Source of the DNA: Anaerozeibacter quisquiliarum
GTDB lineage: Bacteria > Bacillota > Clostridia > Christensenellales > Aristaeellaceae
Length of the DNA: 45,629 nt
Strand: one strand, 5' to 3'
Assembly (NCBI GenBank): GCA_051162045.1
Contig: JBISDI010000031.1
In this document: in pieces, positions 30,323-40,285 of the stretch
Layout of the letters: every line of letters begins with the position of its first letter
How positions within the stretch are numbered: position 1 is the first letter of the stretch
Program-made: the position numbers and the translations under genes
Notes under the pieces: model-generated
Databases searched by the model: none
The model's input: only the letters and a program-made list of their open reading frames with translations
What the model was told of the DNA's origin: nothing

Positions 30323-31627
30323 CTAAATCAAGAACGCAAACCGGCCGGGCATCATCATCATGACGAGCGCCAGCGCACCCAGCAGCAGGCAGGGCACGAG
30401 GACCTGGGCCAGGAACGAGGTGTAGCTGCCCTGATAGCCCACCGTTTCAATGGTGATGCGCCCGACGATCCGGGACGGCGGCAGGCAGTCGCCGATCGGG
30501 AACATCAAGCTGAGCGCGGCCGCCACCACGGTGGTGTTGAAGCCGGCGGTATTGAACATGAAGATCAGCGGGGTGGCGATCACGATGGCGCTGCCGTAGC
30601 TCATGCACGCCTGGCTGAACGGAGCCACCAGCAGGATCGCCGCGTAGATCCACGCCATGGGCAGCGTGACGAAGGTGATGCCGATCAGGCCCTTGACGCC
30701 CACGGCGGCCATGACGTTTTGCATGACGCCCACCGACAGTACGGTGGCCAGCAGCGGGAACACCTGCTCCATTGTGCGGTTCATGACGCCGTAGTATTCC
30801 TTGAACGAGGTCTTCCGAGGGCTGACCAGCATGGCCACCACGGTCGAAAGCACGAAGATCAGCGGCATGCCCATGACCGGGACGCGGAACGGGATCACCA
30901 GCGACGCCACCAGCAGCAAAACCAGCACCAACGGCGGCAACGCGATGCGCACCCAGTTCATGCCCTCGGGCGCCTCGGGCAGTTCGGACAGGATCTTTTC
31001 CTTGGATTCACGCTTGCTGCCCCACCCGAGAAAGGCGATGGTGAACGCGCCCACGATCACAATCGGGATCAGCAGCAGCCAGGTAAAGCCGACGTAGGGC
31101 ATGTTGGCCTGCGCGGTCATCATCATCGTCCACAGGTTGATCGGCGGCGCGGCCGCGCTCAAAATGGCGAAGATGAATACGAACGCCGCGGTCTTTTTGG
31201 GCGACAGGCCCATGTAGCCGACCACGGTGGACACCAGCGCGCCCATGACGAACACCGACACGCTGCCCGCGCCGGTGATCGCGCCCGGAATCAGCATAAA
31301 GACGGCCATGAAGGACAAAAGCGCCCACTTGCTGTCAAACCTGCTGACCAGCTTGCGCGTCACCGCCGCGAGCGCGCCGCCGTGGGCGTAGACGTTGACA
31401 AACAGCGACGCCGTCACGAACAAAAGCGCCAGATCCAGGTTGGTGAACAGCCCCTCGACCAGAATCCGGCCCGCGTCCGCGAACGATTGCCAGCCGTGGG
31501 CGACGCCGAACGCCATGCCGACCACGCCGGCGATCACCATGGAGATTTCCGTCGATTTCAGAAAGATGCCGCTCAGCACGAAGGCGGCCGCCATCGCAAT
31601 CAGGATGACCGTGGTATTGAGAAACAT
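30323..31627 (-). CDS. TRAP-type transporter large permease (DctM-like)
   Basis: Membrane protein of 434 residues with about 11-12 hydrophobic segments, the size of DctM-type large permeases. The early segment FVTASLFVNVYAHGGALAAV, the PGAITGAGSVSVFVMG region and the late IGDCLPPSRIVGRI are typical of this transporter superfamily. No canonical DctQ gene is adjacent; a 57-residue membrane protein follows and an exported protein precedes. The cargo is probably an organic anion, amino acid or small peptide. It is the second gene of the block after the exported DUF6305-like protein. Confidence 0.85.
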   Translation of the reverse strand: MFLNTTVILIAMAAAFVLSGIFLKSTEISMVIAGVVGMAFGVAHGWQSFADAGRILVEGLFTNLDLALLFVTASLFVNVYAHGGALAAVTRKLVSRFDSKWALLSFMAVFMLIPGAITGAGSVSVFVMGALVSTVVGYMGLSPKKTAAFVFIFAILSAAAPPINLWTMMMTAQANMPYVGFTWLLLIPIVIVGAFTIAFLGWGSKRESKEKILSELPEAPEGMNWVRIALPPLVLVLLLVASLVIPFRVPVMGMPLIFVLSTVVAMLVSPRKTSFKEYYGVMNRTMEQVFPLLATVLSVGVMQNVMAAVGVKGLIGITFVTLPMAWIYAAILLVAPFSQACMSYGSAIVIATPLIFMFNTAGFNTTVVAAALSLMFPIGDCLPPSRIVGRITIETVGYQGSYTSFLAQVLVPCLLLGALALVMMMMPGRFAFLI

Positions 31628-31651
31628 TGCGCGCCCCCTCCACCCTCCTCT

Positions 31652-32251
31652 TTATTTGACGAAGGCCTGCCTGGCCAGCTCGGTGAAGTCGATCGAGTTG
31701 TCGATGATGGTCAGCGGGATGCCATGCGCCTCCTTGAGCGCGTCAAACCGGCCGTCGGCGTTGCCGTCCTTGACCACCACCATCCACTCGGCGGCGGGGC
31801 AGATCACGTCGATGCAGCGCTCGTTGGCGTTGGTTTTGATTTCGGAGCGCTTGTCCTTCTCGAGCAGCACCGCCACGATGGGCAGTTTAATCTCCTGAGC
31901 GCAGGCCACCATCTTTTCAAGGCGCGCGATCTCGTCCTCGATCGTGATGCCGGACGCGCCCAGGCCCTTGTCGGTCGAGCCGATCACACAGATAAGCGCC
32001 GTGTAATCCCGCGCCTTCAGATCCTCCTCCACCGGCTCGGCGTTGTAGAAGAAGTCGGTCTCCAGTTCCACCGTCTTGGCCTGCCCCACCAGCAGCCGCG
32101 CCATCTTGCCGCCTGGGCCCTGGCCCGCATTGGTAATCAGAAAGGGGGCCGGATAGGTCTTGACCGGGTCGCCGGAAATGGCGGCAAACACCGTGGTCGG
32201 CAGGGATACGAGCAACGCAGCCAGCAACAGGATAGAGAGAACCTTGCGCAT
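31652..32251 (-). CDS. Exported DUF6305-like protein
   Basis: Secreted protein of 199 residues with a signal peptide (about 1-23, ending TVFA). The mature domain starts AAISGDPVKTYPAPFLITNAGQGPGG and contains YTALICVIGSTDKGLGASG and LPIVAVLLEKDKRSEIKTN, an alpha/beta arrangement. The sequence resembles the DUF6305 family, which is recalled to sit beside TRAP-type permeases; its function is unknown, and a solute-capture role is possible. GAGGAGG lies 7 nt before ATG 32251; the open frame extends to 32650 but lacks a site there. The 197 bp up to the Lrp gene show no clear promoter. Confidence 0.8.
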   Translation of the reverse strand: MRKVLSILLLAALLVSLPTTVFAAISGDPVKTYPAPFLITNAGQGPGGKMARLLVGQAKTVELETDFFYNAEPVEEDLKARDYTALICVIGSTDKGLGASGITIEDEIARLEKMVACAQEIKLPIVAVLLEKDKRSEIKTNANERCIDVICPAAEWMVVVKDGNADGRFDALKEAHGIPLTIIDNSIDFTELARQAFVK

Positions 32252-32448
32252 CGTGATGACCTCCTCATTCTTCTGTCCGTTTTTACATACCACGAGCAGG
32301 GCAACCTTGTCCCCCTCGACAATGCATGTCCGCTTGACGGCCCGATGCCAACGCCGATCGGGTGTCGGGATTTGTTGAGGCGGCAATGGCCGCGGGATGT
32401 GCGGCACAACCGAGAACGGCGGCACCCGCATCCCAAACCGGCGTTGCG

Positions 32449-32931
32449 TCAGGGCTCCGTGTCCCGCTTGGCGGCCCGCGCGGCCCCGGTCCCGACTTGC
32501 GGCCAGCGCACGTTCACCGGCGTTGAAAACACGATTTGCGTGTAGGTCTTGCCAAAGCGCTGAAGCTCGCCGATGAAGGCGTCCAGCTCCATCGTGTTGT
32601 GAAAGCACGCCTTGACCAGCATGGAGTAATCGCCGGTCACGCAGTTGCACTCGAGCACATTGGGCACCGAATCGATATAGGGATAAAACTGTGGTTTATC
32701 GGAAGGCTGCACCTGCAAGCTGATAAAGGCCAATATGTTGTAATCAAAAACCAGGGGGTTGAGCATGGGCTGATAGCCCAGAATCACGCCGTCCTTCTCG
32801 AGGCGGGCCAGCCGGGCCGCCACCGCGGGCGGAGACATGAACACCTTCTCCGCCAGTTGCTTGATGGTGCTGCGCGCGTTTTCCTGAAGCAAGCCAATCA
32901 ACTGGTAATCGATCGCGTCGAGATTGTGCAT
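32449..32931 (-). CDS. Lrp/AsnC-family transcriptional regulator
   Basis: Amino-acid-responsive regulator of 160 residues: an N-terminal helix-turn-helix (about 5-60, LDAIDYQLIGLLQENARSTIKQLA) and a C-terminal RAM/ligand-binding domain with VTGDYSMLVKACFHNTMELDAF. AAGGGGTGG lies upstream of the ATG. It is on the same strand as, and 197 bp before, the transporter/hydrolase block, and divergent from aspartase, so it may control either in response to an amino acid. Confidence 0.93.
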   Translation of the reverse strand: MHNLDAIDYQLIGLLQENARSTIKQLAEKVFMSPPAVAARLARLEKDGVILGYQPMLNPLVFDYNILAFISLQVQPSDKPQFYPYIDSVPNVLECNCVTGDYSMLVKACFHNTMELDAFIGELQRFGKTYTQIVFSTPVNVRWPQVGTGAARAAKRDTEP

Positions 32932-33108
32932 TGCGCATCTCCACCCCTTCTTAGCGATACCATTCTATCAAATATACCAAGGTTAGGGTACCTTTTTCCC
33001 CCAATCGCCGAGAATTTTACGATTCAAAAGTTTTATGGTGGTCTCCCCTTCGAAAAATAGACCATCTGCATGAAATCCTTCACATTTGACGCGATCGCAC
33101 CGGGCTCG

Positions 33109-33137
33109 TTGACGCGGCCCATGCGGTGGGGTATCAT
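33109..33137 (+). promoter_or_regulatory. Promoter of aspA
   Basis: TTGACG (33109-33114), a 17-nt spacer and TATCAT (33132-33137), about 36 nt before the start codon. Confidence 0.6.
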
Positions 33138-33172
33138 GACAGAAAGGGACGAAGAGCGGGAGGATAAAGGAA

Positions 33173-34615
<1,443 letters not shown>

Positions 34616-34637
34616 GCGGTGAGGGAAGCTTATACGC

Positions 34638-34688
34638 AAAACCCTTGAGCGGGATCCGGGGCCAGCCCGGATCCCGCTCAAGGGTTTT
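34638..34688. terminator. Strong bidirectional terminator after aspA
   Basis: A 23-bp perfect stem (arms 34638-34660 and 34666-34688, starting AAAACCCTTGAGC and ending GCTCAAGGGTTTT) with a 5-nt loop. The A tract on one side and the T tract on the other suit both directions, stopping aspA and any read-through from glnN. Confidence 0.9.
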
Positions 34689-34758
34689 CGTTCCTTAGAG
34701 AACCCCCATGGGCGCTCACGCGCGGTACGCCAGGGCTGCGCCGCACAAATCCCTCTGC

Positions 34759-34785
34759 GCACGTGGGATTTGGTCGGCGGTTACC
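34759..34785. repeat. Fragment of the MITE-like repeat
   Basis: The 27 bp GCACGTGGG...GGTTACC are identical to 34922-34948, the 3' end of copy B. They directly precede copy B, so the right end of another copy abuts the left end of copy B. Confidence 0.75.
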
Positions 34786-34950
34786 CAGGTAAGCGCCGAT
34801 TAAAGCACGCGTGCGGCGGCGTGCTGAATTTCCGTCAGATTGCGCTTGCAAAATCTGAAGGCGTAGCGGCGCTACGTCGAGGATTTTGCAGGCGCAAGAT
34901 GGCGCAAAGGCAGCCGCCACCGCACGTGGGATTTGGTCGGCGGTTACCTA
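34784..34950. repeat. MITE-like dispersed repeat, copy B
   Basis: About 167 bp, closely matching copy A at 23655-23822 over its whole length, with the same CCCAGGTAA start, TTACCTAG end and imperfect terminal inverted repeats. Its right end overlaps the 3' end of glnN, and the TAG in its terminus is the glnN stop codon. Confidence 0.82.
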
Positions 34951-37029
34951 GCTCACGCTGAACAGCAGATTGCCGTAGTTCGGATACGGCCAGAGCTTGG
35001 TCGGCACCAGGGGCTCGGCGGCGTCGACTGCCTGGCGCAGCGCGGCCATGGCGGGGAAGATCGACTGGCGGTAGTAGAGCGCCAGCAGTTCCGCGTTTTG
35101 CGACTCGTCCGCGCCGTGCAGGCGCTCGTCGAGCTCCGCCGCCGCGCGGTGCACGCCTGCCGCCAACTCCGACAGCTGCTCGCACAGCGCCTTGTCGAGC
35201 GCGTTCGTCACCCCGATCTCCTGCTTCACCCGCGCGTCGCCGCCCAGCTTCGCGGAGTAGTTCATGATACCCGGCAGGATGTCGCGGCTGACCATGTCGA
35301 GCATCGTCAGCGCCTCGATCGACAGCACCTTGACGTAGTGCTCCAGCATGATCTCCTTGCGCGAGTTGAGCTCCACCTCGGTAAACACCGCGTGGCGCTT
35401 GAACAATGCCACATTGCGCGCGTCGGTCAGGCGGGGGATCGCCTCGGCGGCCGAGCGCAGGTCGGCGAGGCCGCGGCGTTGCGCCTCCGCAACCCAAGAG
35501 GGACAGTAGCTGTTGCCGCCGAAGATGATGCGCTTATGCGCGCGGATCGTCTGGCGGATCAATGCGTTCAGCGCCTGCGTGAAGTCCTCGGCCTGCTCCA
35601 ACCGGTCGGCGAATTCCATGAGCACGTCGGCCACGATCGTGTTCAGCATGATGTTGGGCTCGGCCACCGACGCGGGCGCGCCCAGCATGCGGAACTCGAA
35701 CTTATTGCCGGTGAAGGCAAACGGCGAGGTGCGGTTGCGGTCGGTGGTGTCCTTGGGGAAGCGCGGCAGCACGTTGACGCCGATGTTCATCTCGGTGCGT
35801 TTGACGCCCGCGTAGTCGTTCTCGGCTTCGAGCGCCTTAAGCAGCCCCGTCAGCTCGTCGCCCAGAAACACCGAGATGATCGCGGGCGGCGCTTCGTTCC
35901 CGCCGAGCCGGTGGTCGTTGCCGGCGCTGGCGGTCGAAATACGCAACAAATCCTGGTGCTCGTCCACCGCCTTCAGCACCGCGCACAGGAACAGCAGAAA
36001 CTGCGCGTTGTCGCGCGGGGTGTCGCCCGGCTCGAGCAGGTTGATCCCTAGATCGGTGGTCATCGACCAATTGTTGTGCTTGCCGCTGCCGTTGACGCCC
36101 TCGAACGGCTTCTCGTGCAGCAGGCAGGCCATACCGAAGCGGCTGGCGGTCTTCTTCATCAGCTCCATGATCAGCTGGTTGTGATCGGTGGCGATGTTGG
36201 CGGTGGTGAAGATGGGCGCAAGCTCGTGCTGCGCGGGCGCGGCTTCGTTATGCTCGGTCTTGACCGGCACGCCCAGCTTCCACAGCTCCTCGTCCAGCTC
36301 CTTCATGAACGCGGCCACGCGCGGCTTGAGCACCCCGAAGTAGTGGTCGTCCAGCTCCTGCCCCTTGGGCGGACGCGCGCCGAACAGCGTGCGTCCGGTG
36401 TAGATCAGGTCGGGCCGGCGGTTGAACACCGCCTGGTCGATCAAGAAGTACTCCTGTTCCGCGCCGACCGTGGGCGACACGCGGCGCACGTCCTTGCCGA
36501 ACAGCTTCAGGATGCGCTTGGCCTGTACGTTCAGCGCCTCCATCGAGCGCAGCAGCGGCGTCTTCTTGTCGAGCGCCTCGCCGTTGTAGCCGCAGAACGC
36601 GGTGGGGATGCACAGCGTATTGTCCTTGAGGAAGGCATAGGAGGTCGGGTCCCAGGCGGTGTAGCCGCGCGCCTCGAATGTGGCGCGCAGGCCCCCGGAC
36701 GGGAAGCTCGACGCGTCGGGCTCGCTGACGATCAGCGCCTTGCCCGAGAACTCCTGGATGACGCCTTCGCCCTCGGTGGACAGAAAGGCGTCGTGCTTCT
36801 CGGCGGTGATGCCGGTCATCGGCTGGAACCAATGGGTGTAGTGGGTCGCGCCCTTGGAGGTCGCCCAGTCCATCATGGCCGCGGCCATCTGGTCGGCCAG
36901 GTCGCGCGTGAGCGCCCGGCCCTCGGCGAGCCGGGCCTTGAACGCCGCGTACACCTCGGCGCTCAGCCACTGTCGCATGGTGCTGTCACCAAACACCTGC
37001 GCGCCAAACATCTCGCTGAGTCGCTCCAT
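34948..37029 (-). CDS. glnN: Glutamine synthetase type III
   Basis: ATP-dependent glutamine synthetase of 693 residues, the size of GSIII and far longer than GSI. Family features: N-terminal VFGDSTMRQWL, PTAFCGYNGEALDKKTPLLRSMEAL, the metal site region VGAEQEYFLID, NEAAPAQHELAPIF, the ATP/glutamate region FEGVNGSGKHNNWSM and NRTSPFAFTGNKFEFRMLGA. It assimilates ammonia, including that from serine and aspartate deamination. GGGGGG lies 7 nt before the ATG. The stop codon lies inside the repeat at 34784-34950; the C-terminus still reads as the normal family end. Confidence 0.97.
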   Translation of the reverse strand: MERLSEMFGAQVFGDSTMRQWLSAEVYAAFKARLAEGRALTRDLADQMAAAMMDWATSKGATHYTHWFQPMTGITAEKHDAFLSTEGEGVIQEFSGKALIVSEPDASSFPSGGLRATFEARGYTAWDPTSYAFLKDNTLCIPTAFCGYNGEALDKKTPLLRSMEALNVQAKRILKLFGKDVRRVSPTVGAEQEYFLIDQAVFNRRPDLIYTGRTLFGARPPKGQELDDHYFGVLKPRVAAFMKELDEELWKLGVPVKTEHNEAAPAQHELAPIFTTANIATDHNQLIMELMKKTASRFGMACLLHEKPFEGVNGSGKHNNWSMTTDLGINLLEPGDTPRDNAQFLLFLCAVLKAVDEHQDLLRISTASAGNDHRLGGNEAPPAIISVFLGDELTGLLKALEAENDYAGVKRTEMNIGVNVLPRFPKDTTDRNRTSPFAFTGNKFEFRMLGAPASVAEPNIMLNTIVADVLMEFADRLEQAEDFTQALNALIRQTIRAHKRIIFGGNSYCPSWVAEAQRRGLADLRSAAEAIPRLTDARNVALFKRHAVFTEVELNSRKEIMLEHYVKVLSIEALTMLDMVSRDILPGIMNYSAKLGGDARVKQEIGVTNALDKALCEQLSELAAGVHRAAAELDERLHGADESQNAELLALYYRQSIFPAMAALRQAVDAAEPLVPTKLWPYPNYGNLLFSVS

Positions 37030-37062
37030 TCCGATTCCCCCCGTCGCAAAGTATCAGATAGC

Positions 37063-37092
37063 AGTATACGGCGCGCCGCCAAGCGCTGTCAA
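37063..37092 (-). promoter_or_regulatory. Promoter of glnN
   Basis: Minus strand TTGACA (37087-37092), an 18-nt spacer and TATACT (37063-37068), about 27 nt of leader. Confidence 0.75.
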
Positions 37093-37240
37093 GCGCGTGT
37101 CCGCCAAGTTTTGGCCAATCGCCGCACCCCCGGGGATTTCTGGGCCGCAGCCGGATGCGCGCGACCAGGGGAATTGCCGCCGGGCGCGCGGGGCATAATG
37201 AAGGCATCCGTGGACAATCAAAGAAGGAGTGAACCCATCG

Positions 37241-38509
37241 ATGAACCCGTTTGACCAAAAGCCGATTGTAATGGACGATTGCCTGATGGACTGGGCGGCG
37301 ATGTATCCGTTGCCCTACGACAAGCGCACGGTCGATCCCTACACCCGTACCCGCGTGATCCTGATGAGCGGCACCGAGTTTGAGAATGTGTGGTATACCC
37401 ACCAGCTCTCGCGCCACCAACCCGACCAGGAGGTGCGCCGGCAGGTGGCGCTGATCCGCAGGATCGAACAACAGCAGCAGAAGGCGGTCGCCATGCTCAA
37501 ACCGCCGGACGAGACCGTGCTCGAGCACACCATCGGCTACGAGCAGCTGGCGGTTGACCTGACCGCCGCGCTGGCCAAGCGCGAGCGGGAGGAGATTGTG
37601 CGCGACGCGCTCAACTTCGCGCTGCTCGAGGATTTCGACCACCTGTACCGCTACGCGCAGCTGCTCGACATGGATCAGGGCGTCAAGGCCGAGGACCTGG
37701 TCGGGCGCTACACCGAGGTCATGCCCGCGCGCCCCACGATCGCGCACCACCGCTATCCGTTCGACTCGATCAAGCCCCACATCGACAACAAGCAGTCGAA
37801 CCTCGAGACCAAGCTGTGCGTGGGCATCATCACCGCCGCCGAGCAGCAGACGATGAACTTCTACATGAACGTGTGCAACAGCTACAAGACCGACCGCGGG
37901 CGCAAGCTGTACGAGGAGATCGGCATGGTGGAGGAGCAGCATGTGACCGAGTACGGCAGCCTGATGGACGTGAACGCAAGCTGGCTCGAGGGCCTCTTGA
38001 TGCACCAATACACCGAGTGCTATCTGTACTGGTCGTGCATGGAGACCGAGAGCGATCCCCGGATCCGCCAGTTCTGGGCGATGCTGTACGAACAGGAAAT
38101 CGCGCACCTGCATCTGGCCAAGGCGCTGCTGAAACGCTACGAGGGCAAGGACTACCAACAGGTGGTGGGCGCGGGTGATTTCCCGGCCCCGCTCAAGCTG
38201 GAAAGCAACATAGACCATGTGCGCAAGGTGCTCGCCGGCACGGTACAGATGACCGGGGTCCGCGAGAGCTACGGCGACATCGGCGACCTCAAGCCCGACT
38301 ACGACTTCTTCCTCTACCAAAACCGCGTCAACCGCGACCTCGGTCAGGTCGCCAGCCACACGGTGGTCGGGGACTACATCAACCAGCGCGGCCAGGATTA
38401 CCGGTTCGAGACCGCGCCCAACCCCATCGAGGCGCTGCGCGACCGCAAGGCGGACAATGTGGATGTGGGCCGCACGCCGATGCGCGCGGGTGCGGCGGTT
38501 ACCCGATAA
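37241..38509 (+). CDS. Ferritin-like diiron protein of unknown function
   Basis: Protein of 422 residues, no signal peptide, family not recognised. A four-helix diiron pattern is visible: E201 (AEQQTMNFY), E231xxH234 (VEEQHVTEY), E259 (YTECYLYW) and E286xxH289 (YEQEIAHLHLAK). An earlier helical region has E95-H96, E101 and E130xxxH134, which may be a second, partial ferritin-like bundle. Such sites bind two metal ions and often handle oxygen, peroxide or substrate oxidation. AAGGAG lies 11 nt before ATG 37241; a GTG at 37229 overlaps that site. Its 3' end overlaps queA by 11 bp on the other strand. Confidence 0.7.
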   Translation: MNPFDQKPIVMDDCLMDWAAMYPLPYDKRTVDPYTRTRVILMSGTEFENVWYTHQLSRHQPDQEVRRQVALIRRIEQQQQKAVAMLKPPDETVLEHTIGYEQLAVDLTAALAKREREEIVRDALNFALLEDFDHLYRYAQLLDMDQGVKAEDLVGRYTEVMPARPTIAHHRYPFDSIKPHIDNKQSNLETKLCVGIITAAEQQTMNFYMNVCNSYKTDRGRKLYEEIGMVEEQHVTEYGSLMDVNASWLEGLLMHQYTECYLYWSCMETESDPRIRQFWAMLYEQEIAHLHLAKALLKRYEGKDYQQVVGAGDFPAPLKLESNIDHVRKVLAGTVQMTGVRESYGDIGDLKPDYDFFLYQNRVNRDLGQVASHTVVGDYINQRGQDYRFETAPNPIEALRDRKADNVDVGRTPMRAGAAVTR

Positions 38510-39533
38510 ACATCGCGTCGCCGAAGCTGAAGAAGCGGTAGCGCTCGCGCACCGCGCATGCGTAGGCGGCGAGCGTGCGCTCGCGGCCCAGGAACGCCGA
38601 AATCAGCATGAGCAGCGTGGAGCCGGGCAGGTGGAAGTTGGTAATCAGCGCGTCGACCGCCTTGAAGCGGTAGCCGGGCGTGATGAAGATGCTCGTCTGG
38701 CCGGAGAGGGCGCAAATCCGGCCCGAGTCGTCCGCCGCCGATTCCAGCGTACGCACGCTGGTGGTGCCGGTCGCGACGATCCGGCCGCCGCGCGCGCGGG
38801 CCAAGTTGATGCGCTCGGCGGCGTCCTCGGTCACTTCGTAGTATTCGGCGTGCATCACGTGGTCCTCGACGCGCTCGGCCTTGACCGGGCGGAAGGTGCC
38901 GAGGCCCACGTGCAGCAAAATGGGCACGATATCGATGCCGCGCGCGCGGATCCGGTCCATCAGCTCGGGCGTAAAGTGGAGCCCCGCCGTGGGCGCGGCG
39001 GCGGAGCCCCGGGCGCGCGCGTAGACGGTCTGGTAGCGCTCCTTGTCGGTTAGTTTTTCGTGGATATAGGGCGGCAGCGGCATCTCACCCAGTTCGTCGA
39101 GCGCGGCTTCCATCGTGCCTTCGCAGGCGAATTCCACGACGCGCCCGCCGGCGTCGGTGGGGGAGAGAATCGTGGCGGTAAGGCGTCCGCCGCCGAACGA
39201 GACCCGCGCGCCGGGGCGCAGCTTTTTGCCGGGACGGACCAGGGTTTCCCAAGTCTTGGGGGCGAGCTGTTTGAGCAGGAGCAGCTCGCAGGTTCCGCCT
39301 TGCGCGGCGTCGCCGACGCGTTCGCCGATCAGGCGGGCGGGCAGCACGCGGGTTTCGTTGACGATGAGCGCGTCGCCGGGGCGGAGGTGGGCGGGGATGT
39401 CGTAGAAGTGTTCGTGGGTGATGGCGCCGGTTAAGCGGTCGATGGACATCAGCCGCGAATGGTCGCGCGGCGTGGCGGGGGTCTGAGCGATCAGCGATTC
39501 GGGCAGGTCGTAGAAGAAGTCGGCGGTTTTCAT
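38499..39533 (-). CDS. queA: QueA, S-adenosylmethionine:tRNA ribosyltransferase-isomerase
   Basis: Queuosine-pathway enzyme of 344 residues that builds epoxyqueuosine on tRNA from SAM. Typical segments: MKTADFFYDLPESLIAQTP, HFYDIPAHLRPGDALIVNETRVLPARL (about residues 42-68), ARGSAAAPTAGLHFTPEL, LHVGLGTFRPVKAE and LITNFHLPGSTLLMLISAFLG. AAAGGA lies about 10 nt before ATG 39533. It lies downstream of ruvB on the same strand, as in many bacteria, but about 0.75 kb of inverted repeats separates them, so it may have lost co-transcription with ruvCAB. Confidence 0.96.
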   Translation of the reverse strand: MKTADFFYDLPESLIAQTPATPRDHSRLMSIDRLTGAITHEHFYDIPAHLRPGDALIVNETRVLPARLIGERVGDAAQGGTCELLLLKQLAPKTWETLVRPGKKLRPGARVSFGGGRLTATILSPTDAGGRVVEFACEGTMEAALDELGEMPLPPYIHEKLTDKERYQTVYARARGSAAAPTAGLHFTPELMDRIRARGIDIVPILLHVGLGTFRPVKAERVEDHVMHAEYYEVTEDAAERINLARARGGRIVATGTTSVRTLESAADDSGRICALSGQTSIFITPGYRFKAVDALITNFHLPGSTLLMLISAFLGRERTLAAYACAVRERYRFFSFGDAMFIG

Positions 39534-39544
39534 AGGGGGGAAGT

Positions 39545-40281
39545 CCTTTCTTAACGGTATGGGTTCCCCGCGCAAGCGGTTCAGGGCGTCCAGAGGGCAA
39601 AGCCCTTTGGCGGGTTCCAAGGGCAGCGCCCTTGGCGGGGTTTGGGGCGGAGCCCCAACGTCCTCCGCGCCGCCGTATCGGGTCCGGGCACGAGGAACGA
39701 AGCGCTGAGTTCCGGGAGACGGCGGCGCGGCGTTCCCCGATGCGACCGCAGGGAGCGAGGCCGTACCTGATGCGTAAAACAAGGCCCCACGCAGGGGCGA
39801 CCCGTTTGGCGGATGGCTCAAATCGTCATCAATGAGACCCGCGGGAATCCCCTCCCATTCCCCTCTTTGGAGGGGTGCCCGCAGGCGGGGTGGTGAACCT
39901 GCTGGTCGCATAGATATAGTTTCATTTTACGCGCAACTGGACGGGAACCACCCCGCCCTTCGGGCACCCCTCCGCCGGAGGGGAATGGGATGTGCCAGTC
40001 CCGAGGGAATGGCGCGCGGTTTTACGCGGCGGGGGAACTCGTTCTGTCGGCGAAGGCGTCGCCTGCGGGCAGCGCCTTCGCCGGCAGAACATCGGGAACG
40101 CCGCGCCGCCGTCGACCGTATCCAACGCTCCGGTCCGATTGCTTGGGAACCGATACGGCGGCGCGGGATTACGAAAGGACATTGGGGCTCTGCCCCAAAC
40201 CCCGCCAAGGGCGCTGCCCTTGGAACCCGCCAAAGGGCTTTGCCCTCTGGACTCCCTGAACCGCTCACGCGGGGTTGATGA
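39545..40281. repeat. Nested inverted-repeat element between ruvB and queA
   Basis: No gene. Three pairs of inverted arms are nested: outer 39566-39681 with 40151-40274 (nearly identical over its central ~60 bp, including GCCCTTTGGCGGGTTCCAAG), middle 39718-39742 with 40090-40113 (GACGGCGGCGCGGCG...), inner 39849-39894 with 39947-39990. A separate 17-bp hairpin lies at 40041-40090. The 52-bp centre (39895-39946) is relatively AT-rich. Open frames across it are by-products of the repeats. It resembles stacked palindromic repeats or remnants of a non-autonomous element. Confidence 0.8.
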
Positions 40282-40285
40282 CTTC

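Noticed and set aside
30287..32545. 752-codon plus-strand frame rich in His, Gln and Arg
   Set aside because: Antisense to the TRAP-type permease and DUF6305-like genes, with the composition typical of shadow frames.
34678..34920. 80-codon minus frame starting MAAAF, similar to a 212-codon frame at 23153-23791
   Set aside because: The similarity is confined to the repeat copies at 23655-23822 and 34784-34950 and is explained by the DNA repeat; there is no ribosome site, and one frame runs into unrelated coding sequence.
39827..40278. Open frames within the ruvB-queA spacer
   Set aside because: They follow the inverted repeats on both strands, lack ribosome sites and resemble no protein.
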